From assembly GCF_964204645.1 (NCBI RefSeq), contig NC_134028.1, positions 15,055,263 to 15,119,262 on the forward strand: a stretch of 64,000 bases of DNA, given 5' to 3'. A model generated the notes under the pieces. That model searched no databases. It was not told the origin of the DNA and saw only the letters and a list, made by a program, of their open reading frames with translations. This DNA is from Tubulanus polymorphus. Lineage: Eukaryota; Nemertea; Palaeonemertea; Tubulaniformes; Tubulanidae. Shown here in pieces: positions 35,955 through 47,614 of the stretch (position 1 is its first letter; every line of letters begins with the position of its first letter). The position numbers were made by a program, and so were the translations under genes.

Positions 35955-37350
35955 GTGATGGTATCGTTTACGCTGGATCTGCCAACTTATTCAAAGGCAA
36001 TAGCTGGTGGTAAGTACGCCTTCATTCAAAATTATTGTGGTATTTGGCAAAAAATCAATTTGGATAGTACGCAGTTGAGAAAGCTCAACAATTCTTTGCT
36101 GGTTCATTTTAATCATTTATGTTCTTTTGTAGATGCTGAGATTATCAGCTCTTTGGTTGAGAGTTACAAACATATTGGTCTACAAGATATTCCTGATTCT
36201 CTAGCTTCCACTTCTACCTCTCCTCAGACTGATGAAACATCAGTAGCATCTACCTCTCTGATTCGTCCTCGTGATACTCATACACCATCAGCATCTACCT
36301 CTCTGATTCGTCCTCGTGATACTCATACACCATCAGCATCTACCTCTCTGATTCGTCCTCGTGATACTCATACACCATCAGCATCTACCTCTCTGATTCG
36401 TTCTCGTGATACTCATACACCATCAGCATCTACCTCTCTGATTCGTCCTCGTGATACTCATACACCATCAGCATCTACCTCTCTGATTCGTCCTCGTGAT
36501 ACTCATACTCCCGCAGCATCTTCACGGATTGATGAAACACCAGCAGAATCTTCTCGTAAGTGTACCTCCACAAGTATTGATAAGTATGTCTTACATATCA
36601 ATTATTCGTTCTTAGCTATTGTAGTTTTTCTTGTTTAGCTTGCCTTCATGTGTTATCCGTCTTACGAAATAGGCTGTATATTCCTCAAAGAAAATTTGCT
36701 ATGTGTTTATTTTCTGCATTTCTTTTCAGAATCAAGGGAATGGCCAAGGGCTGCAGTACTTTGGTTGATCAGCTTCCATCAGATGAATCGTGGAAAATTT
36801 GAAGACAAAAAAACAGTTAAAAAACGCATATGGGAAAAAATATCGTCGTTGTTAGCTGAAAAGGGATTTCATTTCAGTTGGGACCAAATCAAAAATAAAT
36901 GGGGAAATTTGTTAAACAATCATAGAAAGACACGGGATCACAATAATAAGACGGGTAATGATCCGAAAACATGTCCGTATTTCGATGAACTAAATGAGTA
37001 CCTAGCCAATAAACCGAACAGTCGACCTGTGGTATTATCAGCTTCTAGTTTACCAACAGTTGGATGATGCAACAAGTGATGAAGATACAGATTTCGAAAC
37101 ATCAGAGTCGGAAGGTACTTCTTCGAGTAAGGGGAGGGGCTCCGCTACATCTAATCCTTCTAAGAAGAGAAAAGAATGTCGTATGACAGATCGTCAGAGT
37201 AAGATTTTTAAAATGTTAAGAGAAAGTGAAGAAGCAAGAAGAGATTATAATGAACGATTTCTTGTTGAAATGAATAAACAATATGAATCTTTGAAGAAAA
37301 TAGAAGAAGAAAAAATTGATGTTATGAAACAACTTCTGAACAAGTTTTAG
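35955..37350 (+). CDS. Harbinger Myb/SANT-like DNA-binding protein
   Basis: Second protein of the Harbinger element. In this superfamily the Myb-like partner binds the transposon ends and brings the nuclease into the nucleus. A likely first exon (from 35955 or 35958) ends at 36555 before GTAAGT. The acceptor TTTTCAG gives an exon from 36730 in the right phase, reading SREWPRAAVLWLI and then a trihelix-type domain (KTVKKRIWEKISSLL, FSWDQIKNKWGNLLNNHRK). A one-base shift near 37058 separates this from the C-terminal part, which is acidic and then basic (SKKRKE, possible nuclear signal) with a coiled coil ending at 37350. AATAAA follows at about 37610. Exon 1 has a 15-residue tandem repeat. Confidence 0.75.
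36246..36515 (+). repeat. Six 45-bp repeats inside the Harbinger Myb gene
   Basis: Each unit encodes STSLIRPRDTHTPSA, with one Pro-to-Ser change in the fourth unit. DNA identity between units is almost complete, so expansion was recent. The Ser/Thr/Pro-rich composition suggests a flexible linker. Not seen as a standard part of Harbinger Myb proteins. Confidence 0.9.
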
Positions 37351-38347
37351 TTTTGTTAAACACACTCTTTGGTGGAGTACTTTTTCATCGGCAAGTTGCG
37401 GAATTATCTATTATTATTATTATCAAACAGCCCTAATTGGTAATTTAGAGTTACGCTTTATTTTCCATACTTTATATCACGTTTGTGAGTATAAGTTGAA
37501 CCCATCAGATATAAAATGCATTTACTGTGGGGACTTTTAAGTCAATTGTTAAAGGACTTAATATATATTTTTGTTGAAATGTGTATTAATTTTTTTTTAA
37601 AGTCTAAGAAATAAAGTTGCAATTGTGCTTTTTAAACACTGTTTCATGTTGATTGAGAGTTCTGGATTGTTCTTAAGATCATAGAAGTACTTACCAACAT
37701 TGGTAAGCAGCAATGAAGCATGGACCTTGTTCTCTTCAGGATGTTGTATTTTCTTAAGAATGAAATTGGGACTATTTTGTTGCTAGAGAGATGCAATGAT
37801 TACCTTTCAGCCTTTCGATACCCGGTATCGGGCCAATTTGTAGTCTACCTGATTAATTCAACTCTAAGGCAGATCAGGGATCAAAAATTTGTCTAGAAAT
37901 TGAGGGCCTAAGGCTAAAAAATGATACCCTTCTTAAAAGTTGACCCAGCTGGCCGCCTATCTACCCTGTACATTACTTTTAAAATCGTGATCAATGTTAC
38001 CATAACAGACCCGGCAGCTGCGGAGAAACAAGTTATCATTTTTGTTTAGCCTAATTTTTATATTTTTTCATGCTTATTTTTGTCTGGAATTTCTAAGGGG
38101 CCTCGTACTTTAAGGGGATGGGAGTGTCAGGGCAAACCCTGGATCTGCCACTGCAACTGATACATGTTCATGCTTGTATGTGCAAAAAGATATGCATACC
38201 ACTTATTTGATAGAGAGAAATACCAGAAGAACCAAAGCACATATGCCAACAAAAATAACAAAATATAGAAATTTATTGATAAGGTACTTTTCTTATTTAT
38301 TAATTCTTGTTGACCAACAGATGAGTCAATTCACTTGTGCATACTTT
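37351..38347. other. Noncoding middle of the Harbinger element
   Basis: Lies between the convergent 3' ends of its two genes. Holds an AATAAA at about 37610 for the plus gene and one at about 38270 on the minus strand for the transposase. No other gene found; small ORFs in it are unconvincing. Confidence 0.7.
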
Positions 38348-39755
38348 TTAGTTACTGAGCAAAACAGCAATTGCCATTCTTTTACCAACGGCAGTAGGTC
38401 TAACACCTACAGCACAGTTTTCCAAATCATGAGTGTCATCCCTGATGACTAGTTCCTGGCCTTCACTTAATAAATCGTCTAGTGTCTCCTCAACCTCCAA
38501 ACAAATATTATGCACTACGAAACAACTGCTAATGAAAGAAACGAGTCGATCCAATCTATGCATGTCAACATATTTCAAACGGCGTAAACGACCCTTCAGT
38601 ATGCCGAAGGCATTTTCGATAAATACTCTAGTTTGGCTATGTTTGGTATTGTAGGTAACTTCAGTGTTATTCATATTTCCAAAGTCCTTAAATGGTACTA
38701 ACAAATACTCGGTAAGCTCATAAGCAGAGTCACCTAAAATATGAGAGTTCTGAGGAAATAATTTATATCTCTGTTGCAAGTCTTCCGCTGCGATAGCTAA
38801 TGGAGAGTTTTTGAAAACACGCGAGTCGTGTGATGATCCCGGCCATCCAACATATGTATGCGTAAACTTATACTCGTGGTCACAAACTGCGCACACATTA
38901 ATAGAATGAAACTTTTTACGATTTATGTACGTTTCAGAACTGTCAACAGGACTTTTTATCGGAATGTGTGTACCATCTACAGCGCCCAAAACATATGGAA
39001 AGCCTTGTCTTTTCTGAAAACAACTGATAACTTCATTGACACGGTTATGTGATGGCCATTTGACAATCTTCTTTTTGATATCTTCATCGATAATCTTCGC
39101 AATAAATCCTAAAAGAAAGCATAATATTAGTGTATTTAGTTTTTAGCATTGGAATTGAACCAGTTTTTGGCTTCCAAACAAGATTAATCAATTTACTTTA
39201 ATCAATTTACATTAAAGTTAATTGATTAATCTCGTTTGGAATAAATATGATGTATGAGAGAAGAGAACAAATGTTGAACTTACATGACTTACCAACAATG
39301 TTATACACAGAGGCTTCACAAATGCCAAAGATATCACCAATTCTCATAAGTGGCTCAGTTGAAGAAGCATAATATATAAAAACCAACAGCTGTTTGTCAA
39401 TAGGTATCCGTATTTTTCTACTGTTCCGATCATTATGCATTATAACAAACGGTGTAATATGTTCAAGAAGAATACTAAACGCTGCCCTAGTTATCCGAAA
39501 GTGCGCTCTGAAATTGTCTGGCTCATATTTTGGAACAGTTACAGTCATGTAGTCCATGATGCGCGGTTTTGTATCCGATTTCATGTATTTTAACAGTTCA
39601 GCACAGGTCAAAGGGAGTCCTGCTTCAGATTGGTCAGCTCCGATCAGACACTGTTGCCGGAGCTCATTAACGCAATGAGTTATCAGGCAAGACGACGAGA
39701 ATCCATCTTCAAGTAAAGTTATTAGGGCCGCAATCTTTCTCTTCCGCGTCGCCAT
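38348..39755 (-). CDS. Harbinger DDE transposase (nuclease), two exons
   Basis: Exon 1 runs 39755-39293 from MATRKRK. The donor is GTAAGTCATG and the acceptor TTCTTTTAG, with exon 2 from 39108 to the stop at 38348. The phases agree and give about 407 residues, normal for the family. The N-terminal half has a helix-turn-helix-like region (IGDIFGICEASVYNIVG). The catalytic motifs are GAVDGTHIPI (Asp), LGDSAYELTEYL (Asp) and VFIENAFGILKGRLRRL (Glu), so the DDE triad is present. It would cut the ends of the element and join them to 3-bp target sites. No stop or shift seen, so this copy may still be functional. Confidence 0.9.
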
Positions 39756-40453
39756 ATTTGTGTCATGTGATAAGTCTAAAATCGTCGTATTTACGAACAT
39801 TCGATTCGATCGCACGATCGACGCAAATCGTTCACGAAATCGATCGCAAAAATCGGTTGCTCGTAAAAACGCCTCAACCCGCAGGCCGACTGTCACTTCG
39901 ATTATCAATTCAAGTATAAATGAACTAATTTATTGCCGCAGACTTCACATTCAGTCGCGGTCTTCAAACAGTGATTTTAACAATAGCCCATTTTCCTCAT
40001 CAGATCATATTACCGATACACTGGAAATTTACTACTTTAGATTTTAAAAGCACTGTCGAGCCGTAAACATCGACGAATCGACGTGTGTTACTACATCGTC
40101 GTTCCGGGGATCAGCTGCGAGTGTCTCCTCATCATGAGAATCAAATCGAGTACAAATTAATTTATTACTACCAGTGATTTGGCTGCGGGTTTCAAGCAGT
40201 TAGTTTAACAATACCTATTTTTCTTTACCGAATTAACCGTGTATTTACTAAGATAAATCTTTAGTGTACCGGGGAATCGTAGGCCTCATTATGAGAATGC
40301 CGGTTTGCTAGCGTATCTATTTAACACCCGTATTGCTCGGGTTAGTTTTACTATCAACGGGTGGCGCTGTATGTAAATTTCACATAAATCAACGACTTTT
40401 GGCTATTAGCGGTACTTAAGACCACTTGAAAACATCATAGTCAATTAGTAGTG

Positions 40454-41035
40454 AGTAATAGGGAATATGTTGTTTCAGATCAAAGGTCGAACGGTCGAGT
40501 TCATTAAAAACAAAACATTAAAAGTAATTTAAAACTATAATATATTTTCATAACCGTGTACATTTTATATTAAAACTAAATATTTATTCTAAGATATCAA
40601 TAATTTAAAAAGCATATTGTCGCTCCACTTCGCTACCGCTCCGCTCCGCGACCAATTGATTTATTTACAATTCACACATTCATATAATCAAATATATTCA
40701 AATAATAATAATTATTCTATTATTCAACTGAAATACACACGGTTATGAAAATATATTATAGTTTAAAATTACTTTTAATATTTGTTATTAATGAACTCGA
40801 CCATTCAACCTTTAACCTGAAACAACATATTCCCTATTACTCTTAAAATATTCATATATATGAATAAAATGTAAATCATTGAACTTCTAAAATCAATTTT
40901 AATAAAAAATTTAGTATTAAAATGGAAGCAAATAAGTACTACTGCCCAACATGTAATATCAATATAGATAAATCCCAAAAAGCAAGACACAATAAAACTA
41001 AAACACATTTAGAGAATAAATTGAAACTAGAATAT
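40454..41035 (+). repeat. Polinton-1 left terminal inverted repeat (582 bp)
   Basis: Matches 56742-57337 in reverse. It includes the first 38 codons of the polymerase gene. Within it, the first 115 bases or so (AGTAATAGGG to ATAACCGTGT) recur inverted up to 40841, so the end itself folds back. A GC-rich stem GTCGC..GCGAC lies near the centre (about 40618-40652) in otherwise AT-rich DNA. Confidence 0.9.
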
Positions 41036-44000
41036 AAAGATGATATATTAGAAACTAAATTAGATGAATTAAAGAATGAAAAAGAAACATACAAATGTGA
41101 TACAGGTAATCAATCATTCAGTGATAAAAGATATTATAAAGAACATTTAAAATCTAAAAGTCATATTAGAAATATGAATAATGATATTTTAGGTGAAGAT
41201 TATTTTGATAATGACAATGATAAGAAACACAAGACAATTAAAAGAATAAGAAATATATTAAACAATAAAAGACCATACATGGAAGATGTAAGAAAATATA
41301 TTAATTTATTGGATAATAAAAAAGATATAGAAATAACCGAAGCATTTAAAAGTGATATTGGCCCAGCAGCTATCGAGTTTAAATTTCATAAAGGAAAAAC
41401 ATTAGAAGAAAATAAAAAACATTTAGAAAATATGAAAGAAATAATAAAAATAATAACTGATGTTGAATATCCTAAAATAAGTATATCTTCTAAAGTTAAA
41501 TTCATAAAATCTGAAGATAAACCAATATATAATATAAATTCTCATTCACAACATATTATTTCAAAACAACATATAGATGAAAAATTAGATAAATGTTATA
41601 ATGAAATAAAAACTAAAATAGAAGAGAAATATTTTGAAGGATCTGGTTTAATATTTGATGAAATAATATTTATGACTTTACATGTTTATAACACAAAATA
41701 TAATAAGTTAACTAAATCAAAACCAATTGATGAAAATAATGTATCATATTATAAAGAACCAGATATTGAAGCATCAAGTTATATTAAACTACCATTTAAA
41801 ACTAATGCTGTAATAAATGTACAAAATGAAGATGATAAATGTTTTCTATGGGCTATAATAAGTTGTTTACACCCAGTTGAAGATTATAAACAACATAGTT
41901 TTAGATTAACTCATTATAAACAATTTGAAAATAATTATAAGATAGATAAGTATCCTGTTATAATTAAAAACATCCCAAAAATAGAAAGAGATAATAATAT
42001 AAAGATAAATGTATTTGATTTAATCAAATTGCCAAATACAAAAGGTAACAGTATAAAACATTATACATTAGAACCTTTATACCTATCAAAAGATTATGAT
42101 TCAAATGATGTTATAGATATACTATATTATGAGAATCATTATATGTGGATTAAACAAATCGATTTATTTTTTAAATCAGAAAATGATCACCATAAAATAT
42201 ATCTTTGTAGAAAATGTTTACATAGATTCAGTAATGAAAGTACATTATTGAATCATAAACAATTATGTGAAAATCATGATTATTGTAAATTAGTTTTACC
42301 AAATGAAAAGGATAAAATATTAGAATTCAAAAAATATGATTACAAAAATAAAGTACCATTTGTTATATATGGAGATTTTGAATCATTAAATAAAGAATTA
42401 ACTGATCAAGATAGAAAAGAAATATATTATAAAAGAAAGAAATTAAATTCTAATGAAAATGATTATTCTGAAGAACCACCAAAAACAAATACTATTAAAA
42501 AGATTCATCAATCAGCTGCTGCTTTCGGGTTATATATAAAATCTGATTATCCAGAACTAATTAAAAGTGAAAATTATAATTATAGAAATGAAAATGTTAT
42601 CAATCATTTTTGTGACTTATTGATTGAATATGAAATGAGATTTAGTAAATTATTGAATACAAATATAGAAATTATAATGACAGAAGAAGATAAAGAAGAA
42701 TTTGCGTTTTCAGGTAAATGTTATTATTGTGAAAAGATATTTAATTATAAAGATAAAAAAATAAGAGACCATGATCATTTGAACGGAAAGTTAAGAGGCG
42801 CTGCACATGAGAATTGTAACTTACAAGCTAAGAAAATTAATTTTGTACCAGTTATATTTCATAATCTATCAGGATATGATGCACATTTATTCATCAAACA
42901 GTTATGCCATAAAATAGAAGAAATTAATAATGAAATAGAAAGATTAAATTCAAATAGATCAAAAGATAAAATACCAACTTATAAATTTAGAATGTTAGCT
43001 AAACATCTGAGAATTATATATCATTCCAATTTGGGTGTTTAAGATTTATAGATTCATATAGATTTTTAAATAGTTGATTAGATAACTTATCAAAATCATT
43101 TGTTGATGATGAATTAAAAATATTAAAACAACATTATCAAAATAATAATGATTTTCAATTAATGAGATATAAAGGCGCAATTCCATATTCATTTTATAAA
43201 TCACATAATGATTTCAATATAACTGAATTATTAAAAGAACAATTTTATGATGAATTAAAAAATGAATATGTTAAAGATGAAGTATATAATAGAACATTGA
43301 ATATTTGGAATCACTTCAAAATAGAAAATCATGGGCAATTAGTAGATTTATATTTAAAATCAGATGTATTATTATTAACCGATATATTCGAAAGGTTTAG
43401 AGATGTTAACCTAAAATATTTTAACATTGATCCTTGTCATTGTTATTCATCACCAGGTTTAACATGGGATTGTGGATTAAAATTTACAGATATAAAAATG
43501 GATTTGTTAACAAATATAGATCAATTATTATTATTTGAAAAATCCATAAGAGGAGGAGTTTCAGGTGTATTAGGTGATATTTCAATGTAAATGATAACCC
43601 TGGATATAAGTGATTATATATAGATGCAAATAATCTATATGGTTGGGCAATGATGGAACCACAACCTTATGGAGTATTTGAAATAAGTGAAGTTTTACAG
43701 AATGAAAATAATGATAAATTTGATTGGAAGAATTCTAGATATTGCAGATGATTCAGATACTGGTTACTTTTTTGTTGTAGATTTAGAATATCCTGAACAT
43801 ATTAAATTTAAATCTAGAAATCTAGCTTACTGTCCCGAACATAAAACTGTAACTCATGAAGAATTATCAAATTACCAAAAAAGAATTAAACCCGAAAATC
43901 ATATTCATACAGAAAAGTTAATGGTAACTCAAGAAGATAAGTATAATTATGTAGTACATTATAGAATGTTAAAGTTTTATCTAAAACAAGGAGTGATCCT

Positions 44001-44950
44001 AAAAAAAGTACATTGATATATTTCATTTAGTCAATCTAAGTGGTTAGAAAAATATATAGATTTTAACACAAAACAGAGAACTGAAGCTAAAACTGATTTC
44101 GAGAAAGATTTCTTCAAGTTAATGAATAATGCATTCTATGGTAAGACTTAGAAATATTAGAAATAGAAATGATATTGAGTTAGTTAGTAATGGCAAAAGG
44201 ATAAGGCATTTACAATCATATCGTAAGTTTTTAGGTAACAGAATATTTGATGAAAATTTAGCTGTAGTTAAGATGAGGAGAACATCAATGAAATTTAATA
44301 AACCAATCTATGTTGGCGCTTCAGTTTTAGAATTATCAAAATTACTAATGTATGAATTCTATTATAATGTATTACAACCACTTTTTGGAGAAAAACATAT
44401 AGAAATATTATATTTTGATACTGACAGTTACATATTAAAGATAAAAACTGATAACATAACTGATGATTTAAAAACATTAAAACATCATTTTGATTTCAGT
44501 AATTATCCTAAAAATCATGAATTGTTTAGCAATGATAATAAAAAAGTTCCTTGTAAATTCAAAGATGAATTAGGCGGTGAAGTAATGATTGAATTAATTG
44601 GTATTAGATCTAAAATGTATTCATATAAAACTAAAGAACATGAAGCTAAAAAGTTAAAAGGAATAACTAAAAGTGTAGTAGAAAAGAATATTCATTTCAA
44701 AGATTACATCAATTGTATATTCAATGAAGAAGTTAGAAAACATAAGATGAGATGTTTAAGATCTGAAGATCATGAAATGTTTATTGAAGAAATTGAAAAG
44801 ATAAGTCTAAACCCATTTGATGATAAAAGATATATTTTAGATGATGGAATTCATACAGTTGCTTATGGTTGCAATTTAGATGAATATTTAAAATTTAAAA
44901 GAGAAGAAACAAAAGAGAACGAGATAATGAAAAGAATTCTAACGTGTTAA
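40922..44950 (+). pseudogene. Protein-primed DNA polymerase B (Polinton), frame broken
   Basis: Replicates the element from protein-primed ends. In order: N-terminal C2H2-like fingers (YYCPTCN..H..H and a second, poorer one); a Cys/His segment C-x2-C..RDHDHLNGKLRG; exonuclease motifs GDFES, NLSGYDAHLF and YLKSDVLLLTDIF; polymerase motif A DANNLYGWAM, motif B near KLMNNAFYG, and motif C FDTDSYI. The frame is open for 706 codons, then shifts at about 43035, 43590, 43700 and 44140 and has TGA stops near 43074, 43609 and 44014. All core motifs remain, so decay (or sequencing error) is recent. The start ATG has TTAAA before it, without the TAAATG motif of the later genes. Confidence 0.9.
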
Positions 44951-44969
44951 TCAAATTTTAATAAAAATA

Positions 44970-45324
44970 TGGAGAGTATTAAAATGGAGAGTAAACAAGC
45001 ACACAGTGAATTCTTAAATAGAGAAAAAGATACTTCAAATGTAAATCTGTAGATTATAAATTTAAGAAGTTAACAGAATTAACAATCCATAAGAAATATC
45101 TAATTACAAATATTGATACAGTTACTAACAAATATGGAGATAAATTAGTTATACACTTAGAATATGAAGGATTAAAAGGAAATACACATAAATTCAGAAC
45201 ATATTTACCGGATAGATTTCATAGATTATCAAGTGAAGATTTAGAAGAATTATGTTCTGGAGATTTCTATTTCGTATACAAAGGTAAGAATGAAAAAGGG
45301 TACCATGAAATAGATTTCGAATGA
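44970..45324 (+). pseudogene. Small Polinton protein after polymerase, function unknown
   Basis: About 110 codons beginning MESIKMESKQAHSEF. A shift at about 45020 is needed to reach the well-composed C-terminal part (FKKLTELTIHKKYLITNID to KGYHEIDFE, stop at 45322). Lys/Glu-rich and predicted beta-strand rich. It lies between polymerase and penton. I do not recognise a domain. Confidence 0.5.
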
Positions 45325-45341
45325 GAAAATATGTAAAATAA

Positions 45342-46101
45342 ATGGTGGAATTAAAAGAATACAGAATATTTGTTGATTCAAGAAAACTTACAAATTATAA
45401 ATCTCATAATTTACTAGTACAATTAGATAGAGAATTTAAGAATTGTGTTGATGTAAAATTAGTTAATATAAGTTTATGTAATTCTTTTCATAATATATCG
45501 AATAAAAGTCTTGATTTTGAAAGCTTTTAAAACTTATGATAGAAATTTGAATAAATGGTTTCATCTTTATCTAAAACCAGGATTATATAATTTAGAAACA
45601 TTAGCGCAAGAAATCAATAAAAGAGCTCGTTTAAAAATGGGCTCAGCAGCTGCTCGATTTGAAATTAAATTTATCAAAAATGATAGTTCGAATAAAATAA
45701 GAATAAAGTTAACTAATGAACAACATAGATTTCTAGTAAGAAAACCTTTAGCTAAACTGTTTGGAATTCTTCCGGATAGACATTATTCAAATATTGATAC
45801 TTATACAAATATAATACCTTTTACACACTTTTATATTTATTGCAATTTAATCGAGCCTACAAAAACTTTCGAAGCAACTAAAGATACAATTTGTAATTCT
45901 AGTATATTAAATATTTTACCGCTGAAAAATGTTAAACAATTTGGAACGCAAATAAATTATAATTTAGCTGAATGTGATTTCAAACCATGCATTCCTAAAT
46001 TCAATAATTTTAAATTAGAAATAAGAAATCATAATGGATATTTAATTGATTTGAATAACTTTCCTGTAATTTATGAATTAGTTATAAGATGTAAAGAGTA
46101 A
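45342..46101 (+). pseudogene. Penton-like minor capsid protein (single jelly roll)
   Basis: Two overlapping frames, 45342-45530 and 45511-46101, form one gene of about 250 codons, the usual length for Polinton penton proteins. Features: a short N-terminal strand region, WFHLYLKPGLYNLETLAQEIN, LAKLFGILPDRHY, FTHFYIYCNLIEP, and a C-terminal FKLEIRNHNGYLIDLNNFPVIYEL, matching the pattern of these proteins. Pentons form the vertices of the predicted icosahedral capsid. One shift near 45525 breaks the frame. TAAATG overlaps the start. Confidence 0.75.
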
Positions 46102-46120
46102 TTTTTTCACCATATAAATG
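46102..46120 (+). promoter_or_regulatory. T-run plus TAAATG at a gene start
   Basis: T6 at 46102-46107, seven-base spacer, TAAATG at 46115-46120 with the ATG as its last three bases. Same layout as six other gene starts downstream. Poxvirus late promoters have this form; function here is inferred. Confidence 0.55.
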
Positions 46121-46474
46121 AATATAACTGTTGGACCGAGTATATGTTTTGGATTTGATTTTAAACGTGAGAAAGAAATGAAATTTAACATTACTGATGT
46201 AATTACACATATCAAAAATATTGCATTTTCTAATGAAACAACACTTGAGTATGAAACAACAATAGATAAAGAAACTTTAAATGTAGAAAAGATTACTAAT
46301 TTAATTAGAGAATCTTTAAGATTTTATGAATTAGATGAAGATTTTATCATCGATGATATTAAAAAAATAATAATTGAAATATATACAAATGAAACCAGTA
46401 ATGAAATAAATGTTGAATTAATCATAAATAAGTTAACTAAATATTTTGATGATAGTAATTTTTTTGATAAATAA
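46118..46474 (+). CDS. Polinton protein of unknown function, 118 residues
   Basis: Intact frame starting MNITVGPSICFGFDF, then an acidic, Ile/Glu/Asn-rich helical region to FDDSNFFDK. No membrane segment or known motif. Lies 16 bases after the penton stop and directly before the next gene, so it belongs to the late-type block. Not recognised. Confidence 0.65.
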   Translation: MNITVGPSICFGFDFKREKEMKFNITDVITHIKNIAFSNETTLEYETTIDKETLNVEKITNLIRESLRFYELDEDFIIDDIKKIIIEIYTNETSNEINVELIINKLTKYFDDSNFFDK

Positions 46475-46477
46475 ATG
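46459..46477 (+). promoter_or_regulatory. T-run plus TAAATG at a gene start
   Basis: T7 at 46459-46465, six-base spacer, TAAATG at 46472-46477 overlapping the ATG at 46475. Confidence 0.55.
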
Positions 46478-46695
46478 AGTGATAATAAGTGGATAATAAC
46501 TGGATTATATAATGGAGCATTACTATCAGTTTGAACTGTTGGTTATTCAATGGTATTAAAAAATTATTCAAAATGGGAAGTGTTAATGTTGATAGATTTG
46601 ATATAAATGATATTTTAAAATTAACGTTACCAGTTACTTTATCTAATTTAACTATTGATTATTTAGAAAAACAAAAATATATTCCTCCCATATAA
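46475..46695 (+). pseudogene. Small Polinton membrane protein, frame broken
   Basis: Starts MSDNKWIITGLYNGALLSV, then an in-frame TGA. A shift is needed to reach the C-terminal KLTLPVTLSNLTIDYLEKQKYIPP. A hydrophobic N-terminus followed by this kind of ending resembles a small conserved Polinton protein. About 70 codons in all. Role unknown; possibly virion membrane or assembly. Confidence 0.5.
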
Positions 46696-46706
46696 ATGCG
46701 TAATTA

Positions 46707-46722
46707 TTTTACTAAATAAATG
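46707..46722 (+). promoter_or_regulatory. T-run plus TAAATG at a gene start
   Basis: T4 at 46707-46710, six-base spacer, TAAATG at 46717-46722. The weakest T-run of the set. Confidence 0.45.
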
Positions 46723-47142
46723 GCTTCTGCAATTATAACTATTATAGGATCGGCAATTGTTAACGCTTTAGCATTTACTGGTGGCGGTTATTTATTTAAG
46801 CATATTGATAAAAATAGTTCATTAGGAGAACAAAGAAGACATAACTTAGCATTAGAGAAATACAATAAAGCTGCAGAAGAATATAGAGAAAAGAGACAAA
46901 ACTATATGGATTATATTAACAAAGAATTATATGATCAGAAGATTTCACATAGAGATTTTCAATCAGTTGATGATGCAATGAGTTTATATAACGCAGTATC
47001 AAATAAAGAAAAATTACATCTATACAAACCTAAATTATCAGATTATTATACCCCAAGTAATGAACAACAGAAATATGAAATAATATGGATTTTAGGCGGA
47101 ACAGTTATTGTTATATTTGTTGCTTATAAGTTTACTAATTAG
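46720..47142 (+). CDS. Polinton membrane/coiled-coil protein, 140 residues
   Basis: Intact. N-terminal hydrophobic segment (IITIIGSAIVNALAFTGGGYLF), a central charged helix (NLALEKYNKAAEEYREKRQNYMDYINKEL), and a C-terminal transmembrane segment (IIWILGGTVIVIFVAYKF). This architecture recurs in Polintons and is taken as a structural or assembly protein; the exact role is not known. Preceded and followed closely by genes of the same strand. Confidence 0.7.
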   Translation: MASAIITIIGSAIVNALAFTGGGYLFKHIDKNSSLGEQRRHNLALEKYNKAAEEYREKRQNYMDYINKELYDQKISHRDFQSVDDAMSLYNAVSNKEKLHLYKPKLSDYYTPSNEQQKYEIIWILGGTVIVIFVAYKFTN

Positions 47143-47145
47143 TAA

Positions 47146-47164
47146 TTTTTTTTCTAAATAAATG
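47146..47164 (+). promoter_or_regulatory. T-run plus TAAATG at a gene start
   Basis: T8 at 47146-47153, five-base spacer, TAAATG at 47159-47164. Confidence 0.55.
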
Positions 47165-47596
47165 GAAGATAAAAATGATAATATTGATATTATTCCTCAT
47201 GATATAAATAAAACTAAATTAAAAATATATTTAGAAAAACAAATATTAGAATTTGAAAGTGTCTTAAAGATAAAAAAGAAAAAATATTTAAAAAGTAAAA
47301 TTATATATTATCTTATTATTAGTGGTTCGGTTACAATTAGTTCTGTAATAACATTTCTAGCAATATTCAGTCCATTAACACCTTTAGCTATATCAATTGG
47401 TGTGTTAGGATTATCATCAAGTGTATTAACTGGTATAAGTTCAAAATTAAACATAAAAAGTAATAAAGAAAAAATTAAAACTAATATAAAAGAAATTAAT
47501 AAATTGAAGAATACACTAGATTATATAATTAGTTTAAATGGCCATATAACAGTTGAAGAACAAGATAAATTATTAAAAGAATTAATAAATTATTAA
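47162..47596 (+). CDS. Polinton membrane protein with two hydrophobic segments, 144 residues
   Basis: Intact frame. Charged N-terminal helix, then two adjacent hydrophobic stretches (IIYYLIISGSVTISSVITFL and PLTPLAISIGVLGLSSSVL), then a Lys-rich coiled coil. Topology is probably a hairpin in the membrane with both ends on the same side. No recognised family. Confidence 0.65.
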   Translation: MEDKNDNIDIIPHDINKTKLKIYLEKQILEFESVLKIKKKKYLKSKIIYYLIISGSVTISSVITFLAIFSPLTPLAISIGVLGLSSSVLTGISSKLNIKSNKEKIKTNIKEINKLKNTLDYIISLNGHITVEEQDKLLKELINY

Positions 47597-47614
47597 TTTT
47601 TTATTATATAAATG
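47597..47614 (+). promoter_or_regulatory. T-run plus TAAATG at a gene start
   Basis: T6 at 47597-47602, six-base spacer, TAAATG at 47609-47614. Confidence 0.55.

Larger units (their letters stand above)
35395..39874 (+). mobile_element. PIF/Harbinger DNA transposon, 4.5 kb
   Basis: The ends are AGGCGTTTTTACGAGCA..CCGAT and its complement, with internal repeats of GCGATCGAT on both sides, flanked by CAA at 35392-35394 and 39875-39877 (3-bp duplication). It carries the two genes typical of the superfamily, divergent at the ends and convergent in the middle: a Myb/SANT-like protein on plus and a DDE nuclease on minus. Both genes are nearly intact, so the element may be recent. X1 and X2 provide the empty site. 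Confidence 0.9.
35108..40286 (+). mobile_element. X3: third X copy, interrupted by a Harbinger element and by Z3
   Basis: Begins AGGGTTTTCTGTTATTTCACAGAAAACCC, GATATCCGCGTG and TTATTATT as in X2. Body sequence continues to 35394, resumes at 39878 after the Harbinger element, and reaches AATCGTAGGCCT at 40286, where Z3 is inserted. No gene of its own seen. Confidence 0.65.

Noticed and set aside
40618-40652. GTCGC..GCGAC stem in the Polinton-1 ends, like the minisatellite core
   Set aside because: The shared five-base arms are too short to argue common origin, and the loops and flanks differ.
43074-44014. TGA codons in polymerase as Trp or selenocysteine
   Set aside because: They occur alongside several frameshifts and at positions not consistent with one amino acid.
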